From JAZFYD01 sp036443405 (lineage in GTDB: Bacteria > Planctomycetota > PLA2): a stretch of DNA of 10,772 nt. How positions within the stretch are numbered: the first letter of the stretch is position 1; every line of letters starts with the position of its first letter. A model generated the notes under the pieces. The model saw only the letters and a list, made by a program, of their open reading frames with translations, did not search any database and was not told the origin of the DNA. Below, piece after piece: positions 1 to 6,597 of the stretch. The DNA lies in the NCBI GenBank assembly GCA_036443405.1, contig JAZFYD010000169.1, positions 1 to 10,772 of the forward strand. The letters run 5' to 3'. The translations under genes and the position numbers were made by a program.

Positions 1-169
1 CGGAAGCCTCCTTGAGGACGCGGTCGGCCTCCTCGCGGCTCTGTTTCAGGATCTCGTCGCTCTTGGACCGGGCTTCGGCCTCTTTGCCGGCGACGACGCG
101 TTGATAAATAAACCGACCGATCAGAAAGCCCGCGATCAGGCCTCCGATGCCGCCGAACAGATAATCCAT
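1..169 (-). CDS. rny: Ribonuclease Y, N-terminal part (cut by window edge)
   Basis: This is the first 56 residues of a leftward gene that leaves the window. The product starts MDYLFGGIGGLIAGFLIGRF, a glycine-rich single membrane helix (about residues 3-22). A charged heptad-like stretch follows, including SDEILKQSREEADRVLKEA. A short N-terminal anchor running straight into a coiled coil rich in 'EAxxIL..A..EA' spacing is the hallmark of RNase Y, the membrane-bound endoribonuclease that initiates mRNA decay. The KH and HD catalytic domains would lie beyond the edge, so they cannot be checked. The ATG is preceded by AAAGGGGG (177-184, minus strand) at a spacing of 7 bases, a good ribosome binding site that supports this start. 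The 220-base gap upstream suggests it may have its own promoter. The alternative is another anchored coiled-coil protein such as ATP synthase subunit b, but the pattern fits RNase Y better. Confidence 0.72.
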   Translation of the reverse strand, partial: MDYLFGGIGGLIAGFLIGRFIYQRVVAGKEAEARSKSDEILKQSREEADRVLKEAS

Positions 170-253
170 GTCCCAGCCCCCTTTCCGGAAGCAGGGAACC
201 CCAGAGGGGCGCCTCTATCGCGAGCGATCCGTCGGTCGCTGATCCAGATCGTC

Positions 254-273
254 CCAACGGCGTCAGCCGTTGG
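254..273 (+). repeat. Palindromic intergenic repeat, copy 1
   Basis: CCAACGGC-GTCA-GCCGTTGG is a perfect 8-base stem with a 4-base loop. It lies in the 220-base gap between the rny start and the stop of the coiled-coil gene. A near-identical element occurs at 4275-4294: read on its minus strand it shares 18 of 20 bases with this copy. The rest of the gap (170-389) holds no gene I can support. A second weaker inverted repeat, CCCCG/CGGGG (354-371), sits just after the upstream gene's stop but has no T-run. Confidence 0.7.
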
Positions 274-389
274 ACCAGAAACACCGCGGATCCGACTCGA
301 TGAACCGGCTAGTTTCGCCGGGTTGGCCTTCTGAGGTTCTTTATGTTGAATCGCCCCGGCACCGCGCGGGGACGTGTAGGTCCACTAAT

Positions 390-1679
390 TTAGGACGCGG
401 TGCTTTTCCAAGTCAACATACCGTCGGCCCCAATCGCCACTTGGTGCCGGAATCGGGCCAGCCAGGCGGTTAGGCCCACGCCCCTCAAGAAGACCGAATG
501 CCGCCCCCCGCTGAACGAGATGGGGCTCCCCGGCCGTGAAATCGTGCTCGTCGAGCCGTCCTTGAACCGGAGTTCGATCTGGTCCTTTTCCGGGTCCGCG
601 AATATCTCCAACGTCTTGGCCTGCAAGGTGTTGAGCAGCTTGGGGCCCCGGTAGCGGCCGACCGAAACCTCCTGCAGGACCGACCCCAATACCCCACGGA
701 CCACGATGGCCTCGTACGCGTCCTCGCCCTCGGCCTTTTGAAAAAGCCGGTTGAGGCGGCGGGTGAAAGTGCTGGCGGCGGCGCCCCGGAGCGGCATGCT
801 CGCGTCGCCGGCCGGCTTGGGTTTCGGGATCAGGCCGCGTTCCTTCGCCGCGGCGAGGACCTTGTCGGCGGGGCTGCGGGCCTCGATGCGCTCGTCGAGC
901 AGCATCCCGGCCAGGCGTTCGCGCTCCTTTTCGAGCCGCTCGGCCCGGGCCTCGGCGGCCCGCAGGCGGCGGGTGAGGTCGACACTCTCCAATTGGATGC
1001 GGGCCGCATCCTCGGCCTGCTGTCTCAAGAGCACGAACTCGCCGAGTTGGGCGTCGCGGTCCGCCGCCTCGGCTTGAAGCCGCGCGGTCTCCGTTTCGCT
1101 CGCCCGCAACGCCGACTCCGCCGTCTCAGCGCGCCGGACCGACTCCTGGTGGCGCTGTTCCGCATCCTGGGAACGCTGTTCGAGGCGCCGTGTCTCCTCG
1201 CGGTGCACGGGCTCGGCAGCGCGGTAGCCGGTCACGGCCAACTCCAGATCGCGGTTGCGATCCAAGGCGCGTGCGTGGTCGGACGCCAGCACGGCGGGCT
1301 CACCCGTCGATTTGTCAACGATCACGAACGTCAGAATCGACAGCGCGACGATCAAGGACAAAAGAGCCAGCGGCCCTCCGCGGTCCCGGCGCAATACGGC
1401 GTCCAGCAGGCCCCGTTGAATCTCGCTGAGGCCCTTGAACGTCTCGTTCAGCGACCGTGTCGAGGCCAGCACGTCGGGGGACTTGTCGTTTCGATGCAAC
1501 TGTTCTACGAGGGTGCGCTGCGTCTCGTGGATGCGCTGCACCATCTCGGCCTGGGCGCGGAACGCCTCCGCCATCGCGGCCCATGCGACGGTATCCGCCG
1601 GCGCGCCCCCCTCGGGCAATTGCACAAGGGGGTGATCCGACACCGCCTCGGTCTCGTTGGTTTCGCGTTCGTCGTTCAC
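390..1679 (-). CDS. Single-pass membrane protein with long extracytoplasmic coiled coil, unknown function
   Basis: I do not recognise a family. The protein (429 residues from the chosen start) has a hydrophilic N-terminal region of about 100 residues, one membrane helix (about 103-121, PLALLSLIVALSILTFVIV), and an Arg/Glu/Ala-rich heptad stretch (about 155-265) typical of a coiled coil. A compact C-terminal part of about 130 residues follows (about 300-429), ending in predicted beta-like sequence. The basic LRRDR before the helix suggests N-terminus inside and coiled coil outside. I chose GTG at 1679 because GGAGG (1688-1692, minus strand) sits 8 bases before it. An ATG at 1694 in the same frame has no visible ribosome binding site and would add five residues. 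It lies 28-43 bases after the stop of the small membrane-protein gene, so the two are probably co-transcribed. It could be an envelope scaffold or tether, which is inference only. Confidence 0.82.
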   Translation of the reverse strand: MNDERETNETEAVSDHPLVQLPEGGAPADTVAWAAMAEAFRAQAEMVQRIHETQRTLVEQLHRNDKSPDVLASTRSLNETFKGLSEIQRGLLDAVLRRDRGGPLALLSLIVALSILTFVIVDKSTGEPAVLASDHARALDRNRDLELAVTGYRAAEPVHREETRRLEQRSQDAEQRHQESVRRAETAESALRASETETARLQAEAADRDAQLGEFVLLRQQAEDAARIQLESVDLTRRLRAAEARAERLEKERERLAGMLLDERIEARSPADKVLAAAKERGLIPKPKPAGDASMPLRGAAASTFTRRLNRLFQKAEGEDAYEAIVVRGVLGSVLQEVSVGRYRGPKLLNTLQAKTLEIFADPEKDQIELRFKDGSTSTISRPGSPISFSGGRHSVFLRGVGLTAWLARFRHQVAIGADGMLTWKSTAS

Positions 1680-1687
1680 GCTGCGTG

Positions 1688-1692
1688 CCTCC
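1688..1692 (-). promoter_or_regulatory. Ribosome binding site GGAGG for the coiled-coil gene
   Basis: GGAGG on the minus strand lies 8 bases before GTG (1679-1677). It overlaps the competing ATG (1694-1692), which has nothing similar upstream. This decides the start in favour of the GTG. Confidence 0.55.
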
Positions 1693-1722
1693 ATCCAGAA
1701 GCCCGATCTTTCAGGACAATGT

Positions 1723-2346
1723 TCAGAATCCTTCGAACTCCGACCAGTCGGGTCGGTCGAGCCAGGCCGCGAGCCGCGAGCGCGAGATCTCGCGCCGCTC
1801 GAACTTCAGCCCGCCCGTCTGAAACACCGTTCGTTTCGCGACGGAGTCCGACTCCGGATCGCCCGCGAGCGCGAGCAGCATCTGGCCGCTGCGGCCGCGC
1901 GTGACCACGATTTCGGATCCGGTCCCCAAAGCGCCCAACAAGGTCTTCCAGCGCGGTTCGACCGGCTTTTTCAACAGCTCTCCGACCGGCTGCAGAGTCG
2001 CACCGCCTTCGGGCGACACGAGCCCCTTGCTGAAATCGATGGTCACGGGGTCGGGGCCGTCGAAGTTGTGAACGGTCAACAGAACGAACTGATACGGCCC
2101 ATCTAGAAACGCATCGGCGAAGCCGGTTTGCGCGGGCACGTGAGCTTGAAGCAGGAGCGCCGCGCCCGCAACCGTGCGGCAAGCCCAGACCGGCACCGTC
2201 GCGCTGGGGCCGGGCGGCGGATCGAGCGCTTCGCCGTCCCCGGGCCGCAGGATCCGCGGTAGGAACACGAGCACGACGACAGACAGGACCACGACGGAAA
2301 CCATCGTCGCCAGGAGCGGGAAGAGGGGGTCGGAACGTTCTTGCAC
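1723..2346 (-). CDS. Small single-pass membrane protein with extracytoplasmic domain, unknown function
   Basis: I do not recognise a family. The 207-residue product has one strongly hydrophobic helix near the N-terminus (about 9-29, rich in Val/Leu) and a Pro/Gly-rich linker (about 35-52). A soluble domain of about 150 residues follows. Its stretches QFVLLTVHNF, VTIDFSKGLVSPEGGATLQP and GSEIVVTRG look like beta strands, as in an immunoglobulin-like or telokin-like fold, but that is a guess from pattern. The start is GTG at 2346 with only a weak TAGG upstream. ATG at 2304 would begin just inside the membrane helix and is a fair alternative. The stop lies about 30-40 bases before the coiled-coil gene, suggesting that the two anchored proteins are made together. 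The 194 bases upstream (2347-2540) hold no gene I can support. Confidence 0.75.
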   Translation of the reverse strand: MQERSDPLFPLLATMVSVVVLSVVVLVFLPRILRPGDGEALDPPPGPSATVPVWACRTVAGAALLLQAHVPAQTGFADAFLDGPYQFVLLTVHNFDGPDPVTIDFSKGLVSPEGGATLQPVGELLKKPVEPRWKTLLGALGTGSEIVVTRGRSGQMLLALAGDPESDSVAKRTVFQTGGLKFERREISRSRLAAWLDRPDWSEFEGF

Positions 2347-2410
2347 GCGGGGCCTATGCGATTTCTTGGGCAGGGGCCGTCACGACCTTGAGACGCCCGC
2401 GGAACCCAGC

Positions 2411-2437
2411 GACTTCCAGAAGTCCCAAGACTTCCAG
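2411..2437. repeat. Three alternating GACTTC/GAAGTC half-sites
   Basis: GACTTC (2411-2416), GAAGTC (2419-2424) and GACTTC (2429-2434) form two overlapping inverted repeats with 2- and 4-base spacers. GACTTCCAG also occurs twice as a direct repeat. The cluster lies 65-91 bases upstream of the small membrane-protein start. It could be an operator, an RNA hairpin or chance, and I know of no regulator with this site. Confidence 0.4.
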
Positions 2438-2540
2438 CCGCCTCAAGCGTAACCAGGATCCGCGACGGTGCGTACTTCGGCCAGAAGCGACCGGGATCCC
2501 AAAGCAACCGAGACTTGGTGACCGCGCGAAAAAAGCGGGA

Positions 2541-3476
2541 TCAGCTCTCTTCGTCCTTCTTCTCGCCCGCTTTCTCTTCGTCCTTCTTCTCGCTCTTTGC
2601 GGGGGCCTTGCGGAACGCCACTCCGATGTACGGCTCCCACTTGCGGCCCTTGTTGGCCTTCCACCAGTCTGTGGCCTTGGTGACGTTGCCAAACCCCTTG
2701 CCCTCGCCGGCAAGCTCCTGGAGAGTGCGCATCGCGTTGTCCTTCACCCGGTCGTAGCGGTCCTGGTAGACGCGCTGCTGGTTGCCGCCCGAGCGCCGAC
2801 CGCTGTCGAGGCTCTGCATCAACTGAAGGACCTTGTTGAAGATCTCCTTGCGGTTTTTGGGATTCAGCGTCCGCCACTGCGCCAACGCCGCAAGAGCTTT
2901 GTCACAAACGCTGTAATCGGTGTGCTTGCCCCTTGCGTAGTTGAACGTCAGTTCCAGCGCCTGATCCTCCTGGCCGATGTTGGCCAGCGCCATGAATCCG
3001 AATTCCACCCACTCGGTGTTGGGGGTCTTGGAGTCGAGGACCTTGTTATCCATCCACTTGACGAGGTCCTTGTTCCCGTCCTTGTGGCCCATGGCGCCAA
3101 GCGCCTTTGCGCACTCGAGATTGACCTGATCGCGCTTCCTCCGCTTCAAGCCCCAACCAACGGTTTTGACGATGGACTTCTGCGCCTTGGCCTCGTCCTT
3201 TGTTGCCTCGTCGCCCTTTTTTGCGATGTAGAAGTAGGCGTCCTTGAGTTCCTCCAGGAGCGCGATGGCGTCGTCCTCGGGCTGCTTCTTGTCTTTGGCG
3301 GAGGACTTGAAGTTGGCCAGGGTCTCCGCGATTTGCTCGGGAGTGTAGGTAATCCCGTTGTCCTGCGCCGAAGCCACCGAGGCCGTGAGAACTCCCGCCG
3401 CGATCACGAAAGCGGCGATGACTCTGGTGCCAATCGGTCTGGTAGCTGCGAGGCTAACGAGTTTGCGGTTCGGCAT
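2541..3476 (-). CDS. Secreted alpha-helical (HEAT-like) repeat protein with charged tail
   Basis: The 311-residue product has a clear signal peptide: a basic start, a hydrophobic core (about 19-33) and a likely cut after ASA (35-37). The mature protein looks mostly helical, with paired-helix units such as VNLECAKALGAMGHKDGNKD (about 118-137), WVEFGFMALANIGQEDQALE (about 156-175) and SVCDKALAALAQWRTLNPKN. These resemble HEAT/TPR-type solenoids that bind proteins. The last 20 or so residues are almost all Lys, Glu, Asp and Ala and are likely disordered. The ATG has GAGGGTG a few bases upstream, a good ribosome binding site. It starts 48 bases after the pabC stop. No catalytic motif is visible, so a binding or scaffolding role outside the cytoplasm is inferred. 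The exact repeat family is uncertain. Confidence 0.8.
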   Translation of the reverse strand: MPNRKLVSLAATRPIGTRVIAAFVIAAGVLTASVASAQDNGITYTPEQIAETLANFKSSAKDKKQPEDDAIALLEELKDAYFYIAKKGDEATKDEAKAQKSIVKTVGWGLKRRKRDQVNLECAKALGAMGHKDGNKDLVKWMDNKVLDSKTPNTEWVEFGFMALANIGQEDQALELTFNYARGKHTDYSVCDKALAALAQWRTLNPKNRKEIFNKVLQLMQSLDSGRRSGGNQQRVYQDRYDRVKDNAMRTLQELAGEGKGFGNVTKATDWWKANKGRKWEPYIGVAFRKAPAKSEKKDEEKAGEKKDEES

Positions 3477-3524
3477 GTTTCACCCTCGTTTCGACGCGGG
3501 TTGCGCGTACATCCTGTGGATCGG

Positions 3525-4250
3525 TCAACGCTTGATTATATAGAGCGGTGGCCCTGTGCTGGGCAGTGACTCCCGAACTGTTTTCGCCGTTTCTTCCGAT
3601 CGAAACCGTGCCGTCCCCTCGATCTCGCTCACCGGATGAGCCAAAAGCAACGCGTTTGTCACAAAACAAGCGTTGGCTTGCGCCGCATCCGCGGGACCGA
3701 CCGGCCGCTCCTGAAGACGCCAGCCGAGGGACTCGGCGGCGGCGAGAACGTGGTCCCGCGTGATCCCGGCGAGGATGGGATCGCCGGGCGGCCTCGTGAT
3801 CAAGTCGTCCCCGATCCGGAAAAACACGTTGGCTACCGTGGATTCCAGATAGAAGCCCCGCTCATCGAGCAGCAAGGCGTCATCCCAGTCCGGTGCGTGT
3901 CCGCGCGCGCGGTCATAGCCGGCGCGATCGATCCGTTTGACATTGTCCCGGCTTCGGGCGGCCGGTTCCCGAAGCGGCCGGAGCCTCAGCGGGCCAGTCG
4001 GGCGCTGGTACGGCGCAACGTCGACCTTCGCTCCGTTGCTGTCCCAAAAGAGGCGCACACGCATCTCGGCGGCGGGCTCGGTGCACTCCGCCATCGACTC
4101 CGCGCAGGTCTCCAGAAGCGCCGCCTCGATCTCGTCGCGGTCGGGCGCCGGCAGGCCCAACGTCGCCGCCCCCCGCGCGATCCGGCGCCAGTGATCCTCC
4201 CACCAGCCGATCGCGCCGTCCTTCAAGAGCATGGTCGTGTAACAACCCAC
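3525..4250 (-). CDS. pabC: Class IV PLP enzyme, probable aminodeoxychorismate lyase
   Basis: This 241-residue protein matches fold-type IV PLP enzymes: GCYTT at the start (GCFTT in E. coli PabC), EDHWRRI (14-24 region), the probable Schiff-base lysine K105 in NVKRIDR, LESTVANVFF (135-144) with the conserved Glu and Asn, GITRDHVL (162-169), and CFVTNALLLAHPVSEIEG (195-212). PabC cleaves 4-amino-4-deoxychorismate to p-aminobenzoate and pyruvate, for folate. Divergent pabB next door supports this over branched-chain or D-amino-acid aminotransferases, which share the fold. The start is GTG at 4250, directly preceded by an in-frame TAG. The protein therefore lacks the 20-25 N-terminal residues that usually precede the G-C-F/Y-T-T motif. 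A possible ribosome binding site is TAGGGTGG about 10 bases upstream. ATG at 4232 is an alternative but would cut into the conserved motif. Confidence 0.85.
   Translation of the reverse strand: MGCYTTMLLKDGAIGWWEDHWRRIARGAATLGLPAPDRDEIEAALLETCAESMAECTEPAAEMRVRLFWDSNGAKVDVAPYQRPTGPLRLRPLREPAARSRDNVKRIDRAGYDRARGHAPDWDDALLLDERGFYLESTVANVFFRIGDDLITRPPGDPILAGITRDHVLAAAESLGWRLQERPVGPADAAQANACFVTNALLLAHPVSEIEGTARFRSEETAKTVRESLPSTGPPLYIIKR
3535..3540 (-). promoter_or_regulatory. Possible -10 element (TATAAT) for the secreted repeat-protein gene
   Basis: A perfect TATAAT on the minus strand lies inside the last codons of pabC, about 60 bases before the secreted-protein ATG, in otherwise GC-rich DNA. 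No convincing -35 is found 16-18 bases upstream. The bases are also explained by the PabC C-terminal residues YII, so this is only a candidate. Confidence 0.25.
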
Positions 4251-4274
4251 CTACGCCACCCTACCGCTGTTTGC

Positions 4275-4294
4275 CCTACGGCTCACGCCGTTGG
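4275..4294 (-). repeat. Palindromic intergenic repeat, copy 2
   Basis: Read on the minus strand: CCAACGGC-GTGA-GCCGTAGG, an 8-base stem with one mismatch and a 4-base loop. It matches 18 of 20 bases of the element at 254-273. The copy sits in the 90-base gap between the divergent pabC and pabB starts. An overlapping alternative stem, GGCTC/GAGCC (4280-4298), is also possible. Confidence 0.68.
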
Positions 4295-4340
4295 AGCCAC
4301 TTTCCGCTATCTTCCGGACGTGCTGCGTGACTTCCCGGAA

Positions 4341-5696
4341 ATGGGACGACTTCGTGCGGAGCGTTTGACTCTGCCCGAGCCGGACGGCGCGTTTTTGTCC
4401 AGGCTCGCCGGTCTCGGGCACGTCGCGCTGCTCGATTCATGCCTGCTGGACCGATTTACGGTGATCGGCGCCGCGCCGCTCGCGCGGTTGTTTTGGAGAC
4501 CGGGGGACGGCCGGATCCAGCTGCCCGGCGGCGCGCAGGCGCGGGAAAACGACGCCACCACACTCTTGCGTGAGGCGCTTCGCGCAACGGCGATGCCGCA
4601 GGATTCGCCGCTCCCGTTCGGTCCGGGCTGGATCGGCCTCCTGGGCTACGGGTTGCGGCGCGCGTTCGAAGACCTGCCCGCGCGGCACAGCGACGACACC
4701 GGGATCCCGGACATGGATCTCGCGTATTACCCGGCCGTCGCCGTGCACGACGCCGTTGATGAGTCCTGGTGGTTGCTTTGGCGCGAAGCGGCGGCCGATA
4801 TCGCCCGTGGTCTCCAAGCCCGGCTGATGCACGCGATGCCGGAACCGCTCGGTCGCGTGACCGGGCCGCTAGAAGCGCAAACGAAGCGCGATCGCTATCT
4901 CGAAGCCGTGCGGCGGTCGGTCGAGTACGTGCACGCCGGCGATGTGTTCCAAGTGAACTATGCGCACGAATTCCGGGCGCCGTACGAAGGGCATCCGCTA
5001 GCCCTGTATCTGCGCTTGCGGGCGGAGAACCCGGCACCGTTTGCGGCCTACCTGGACCTGGGTGCGGATAAAGCGGTGCTCTCGACCAGCCCGGAACTGT
5101 TTGTGAGGGTGCGGGGCGATCTTGTCGAAACCAAACCGATCAAGGGGACCAGGCCTCGCGGAGCCGATGACAAAGAGGATGAAGCGCAGCGTCTCGAACT
5201 CCTCGCGAGCGAGAAGGATGCCGCGGAGCTGGCGATGATCGTGGACTTGGAGCGAAACGATCTCGGGCGGGTCTGCGCGATCGGTTCCGTCAAGGTCGAG
5301 CAGGCGCGCGCCGTGGAGAGTTACGCATCCGTGCATCACGGCGTCGCGACCGTCACGGGTCGCATGGCCCACGGGAGAGACCGTGCCGATCTCATCGCCG
5401 CGGCGTTTCCCGGCGGCTCCATCACCGGCGCGCCCAAGATACGCGCGATGGAGATCATCGACGAGCTCGAGTCGAGCGACCGCGGCCCGTACACCGGTTC
5501 GATCGGAATCTTCGGCGACGACGGTTCCCTCGATCTCAACATCGCCATTCGCACGGCCGTCGTCGCGAACTCCGCGTTGCGTTTGTGTGTGGGCGGCGGG
5601 ATCGTCGCGGACTCGGACGCCGTCGAGGAGTACGAGGAGACGCTCGCGAAAGGCGCGGCGATGATGCGCGCGATCGCCGGCGGGGGCGACGCGTGA
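4341..5696 (+). CDS. pabB: Aminodeoxychorismate synthase component I
   Basis: This 451-residue protein is a full-length chorismate-utilising enzyme (E. coli PabB is about 453). It shows the N-terminal LLDS motif (30-33), PIKGTRPRG (266-274), LAMIVDLERNDLGRV (297-311), GGSITGAPKIRAMEII (358-373) and GGGIVADSD (418-426). The lysine in PIKGT (K268) is the residue that marks PabB; anthranilate synthase TrpE has PIAGT. It adds ammonia to chorismate to make 4-amino-4-deoxychorismate, with ammonia supplied by glutaminase PabA, which is not in this window. The open frame continues upstream to 3636, but that part is antisense to pabC. ATG 4341 gives the family length. GTG 4320 would add seven residues, and neither has a strong ribosome binding site. 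The stop overlaps the xerC start. Confidence 0.93.
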   Translation: MGRLRAERLTLPEPDGAFLSRLAGLGHVALLDSCLLDRFTVIGAAPLARLFWRPGDGRIQLPGGAQARENDATTLLREALRATAMPQDSPLPFGPGWIGLLGYGLRRAFEDLPARHSDDTGIPDMDLAYYPAVAVHDAVDESWWLLWREAAADIARGLQARLMHAMPEPLGRVTGPLEAQTKRDRYLEAVRRSVEYVHAGDVFQVNYAHEFRAPYEGHPLALYLRLRAENPAPFAAYLDLGADKAVLSTSPELFVRVRGDLVETKPIKGTRPRGADDKEDEAQRLELLASEKDAAELAMIVDLERNDLGRVCAIGSVKVEQARAVESYASVHHGVATVTGRMAHGRDRADLIAAAFPGGSITGAPKIRAMEIIDELESSDRGPYTGSIGIFGDDGSLDLNIAIRTAVVANSALRLCVGGGIVADSDAVEEYEETLAKGAAMMRAIAGGGDA

Positions 5697-6550
5697 AGAC
5701 CGCGAAGTGGATCGACCGATTCCTGGAGCGCCTCACCCAGAGTTCCTCGGAGCACACGGTCCGCGCCTATCGCGTGGACCTGAACGAACTGGCGGCGTTT
5801 CTGACCGAGGAGAAGATCTCGCTGGCGGCGATGAACCGCCGGCACCTGCGTGCGTTTTTGGCGCGGCTGAAAACGCGGGGGCTCAAGGCGTCGTCCATAG
5901 CGCGGCGCATGGCGGCAGTCCGGTCGTTTTGCCGTTTCCTCGTGCGCGAAGGCGCGTTGAAAGCCGACCCGGCGGGCGCGTTGCGCACGCCACGTACCCA
6001 GCGGCCGCTCCCGTTGCACCTCGGGGAACAGGAGATCGAAAAGCTGATCGACGCTGCGCAAAACAGCCGCGACCGGGCCATCCTCGAAACGCTCTACGGC
6101 GGCGGCCTGCGCGTGTCGGAACTCGTGGGTTTGGACCGCGACGACCTCGACCTGCGCGGCGGCATCGCCCGCGTGCGCGGCAAAGGCAAAAGGGAGCGCC
6201 TCGCGCCCCTTGGAGGCTCGGCCGTGCGCACGCTCAAAGCGTGGCTCAAGGAACCGCGCGGCGACGGGGACCCGCGGCCGGTGTTCTTGAACCGGCGCGG
6301 CACTCGGCTGAGCAGTCGCGGCGTCGCTCGTTTGCTCGAAACCGCCGTCCTCCAGGCCGGCCTCGATCCGCGCACCTCGCCGCACACGCTCCGGCACAGC
6401 TTCGCCACTCACCTGCTCGATCGGGGCGCGGATCTCCGCGAGGTGCAGGAGCTGCTGGGGCACCAAAACATCGCGACCACACAGATCTACACGCACATCT
6501 CCCTGGAGCGGTTGAAGCAGGTCTACGAGTCCGCGCACCCGCGCGCGTAG
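5693..6550 (+). CDS. xerC: Tyrosine recombinase of the XerC/XerD type
   Basis: The 285-residue protein has an N-terminal SAM-like DNA-binding domain (about 1-95) and a C-terminal catalytic domain. All six expected active-site residues are visible: R140 in GGGLRVSEL, K164 in VRGKGK, H231 and R234 in HTLRHSFATHLL, H257 in LLGHQNI, and the nucleophile Y266 in TTQIYTH. Length and motifs fit the housekeeping Xer recombinases that resolve chromosome dimers at dif, rather than phage integrases, which are usually longer. XerC versus XerD cannot be settled from this alone. The start GTG overlaps the pabB stop (GTGA, 5693-5696) with GGCGGGGGC just upstream, so translation is probably coupled to pabB. 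An open frame extends back to 5585 but lies within pabB. There is no integron, att site or cargo nearby to suggest a mobile element. Confidence 0.88.
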   Translation: MKTAKWIDRFLERLTQSSSEHTVRAYRVDLNELAAFLTEEKISLAAMNRRHLRAFLARLKTRGLKASSIARRMAAVRSFCRFLVREGALKADPAGALRTPRTQRPLPLHLGEQEIEKLIDAAQNSRDRAILETLYGGGLRVSELVGLDRDDLDLRGGIARVRGKGKRERLAPLGGSAVRTLKAWLKEPRGDGDPRPVFLNRRGTRLSSRGVARLLETAVLQAGLDPRTSPHTLRHSFATHLLDRGADLREVQELLGHQNIATTQIYTHISLERLKQVYESAHPRA

Positions 6551-6597
6551 CCGACAAATTCCCGGAAAAGCGGTCCGATGAACCGTTGCTAAGACAG

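Noticed and set aside
738..1904. Long plus-strand open frame of 388 codons
   Set aside because: It is antisense to the coiled-coil gene, with Arg/Gly/Ala-rich composition and no recognisable motif; typical shadow frame in GC-rich DNA.
2388..3569. Plus-strand open frame of 393 codons
   Set aside because: It is antisense to the secreted helical protein, which has a signal peptide and a good ribosome binding site; the plus-strand product is a Leu/Val-rich shadow.
3636..4340. Upstream extension of pabB by about 235 codons
   Set aside because: It is antisense to pabC, which has clear family motifs, and PabB already reaches the usual family length from 4341.
4341..5696. Anthranilate synthase TrpE instead of PabB
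   Set aside because: The PIKGT motif has the PabB lysine rather than the TrpE alanine, and pabC is adjacent.
5336..6538. Minus-strand open frame of 400 codons
   Set aside because: It lies opposite pabB and xerC, both with intact catalytic motifs, and shows no motif of its own.
5693..6550. Phage or island integrase marking a mobile element
   Set aside because: Xer-like length and motifs, coupled to a housekeeping gene, with no att repeats, tRNA or cargo nearby.
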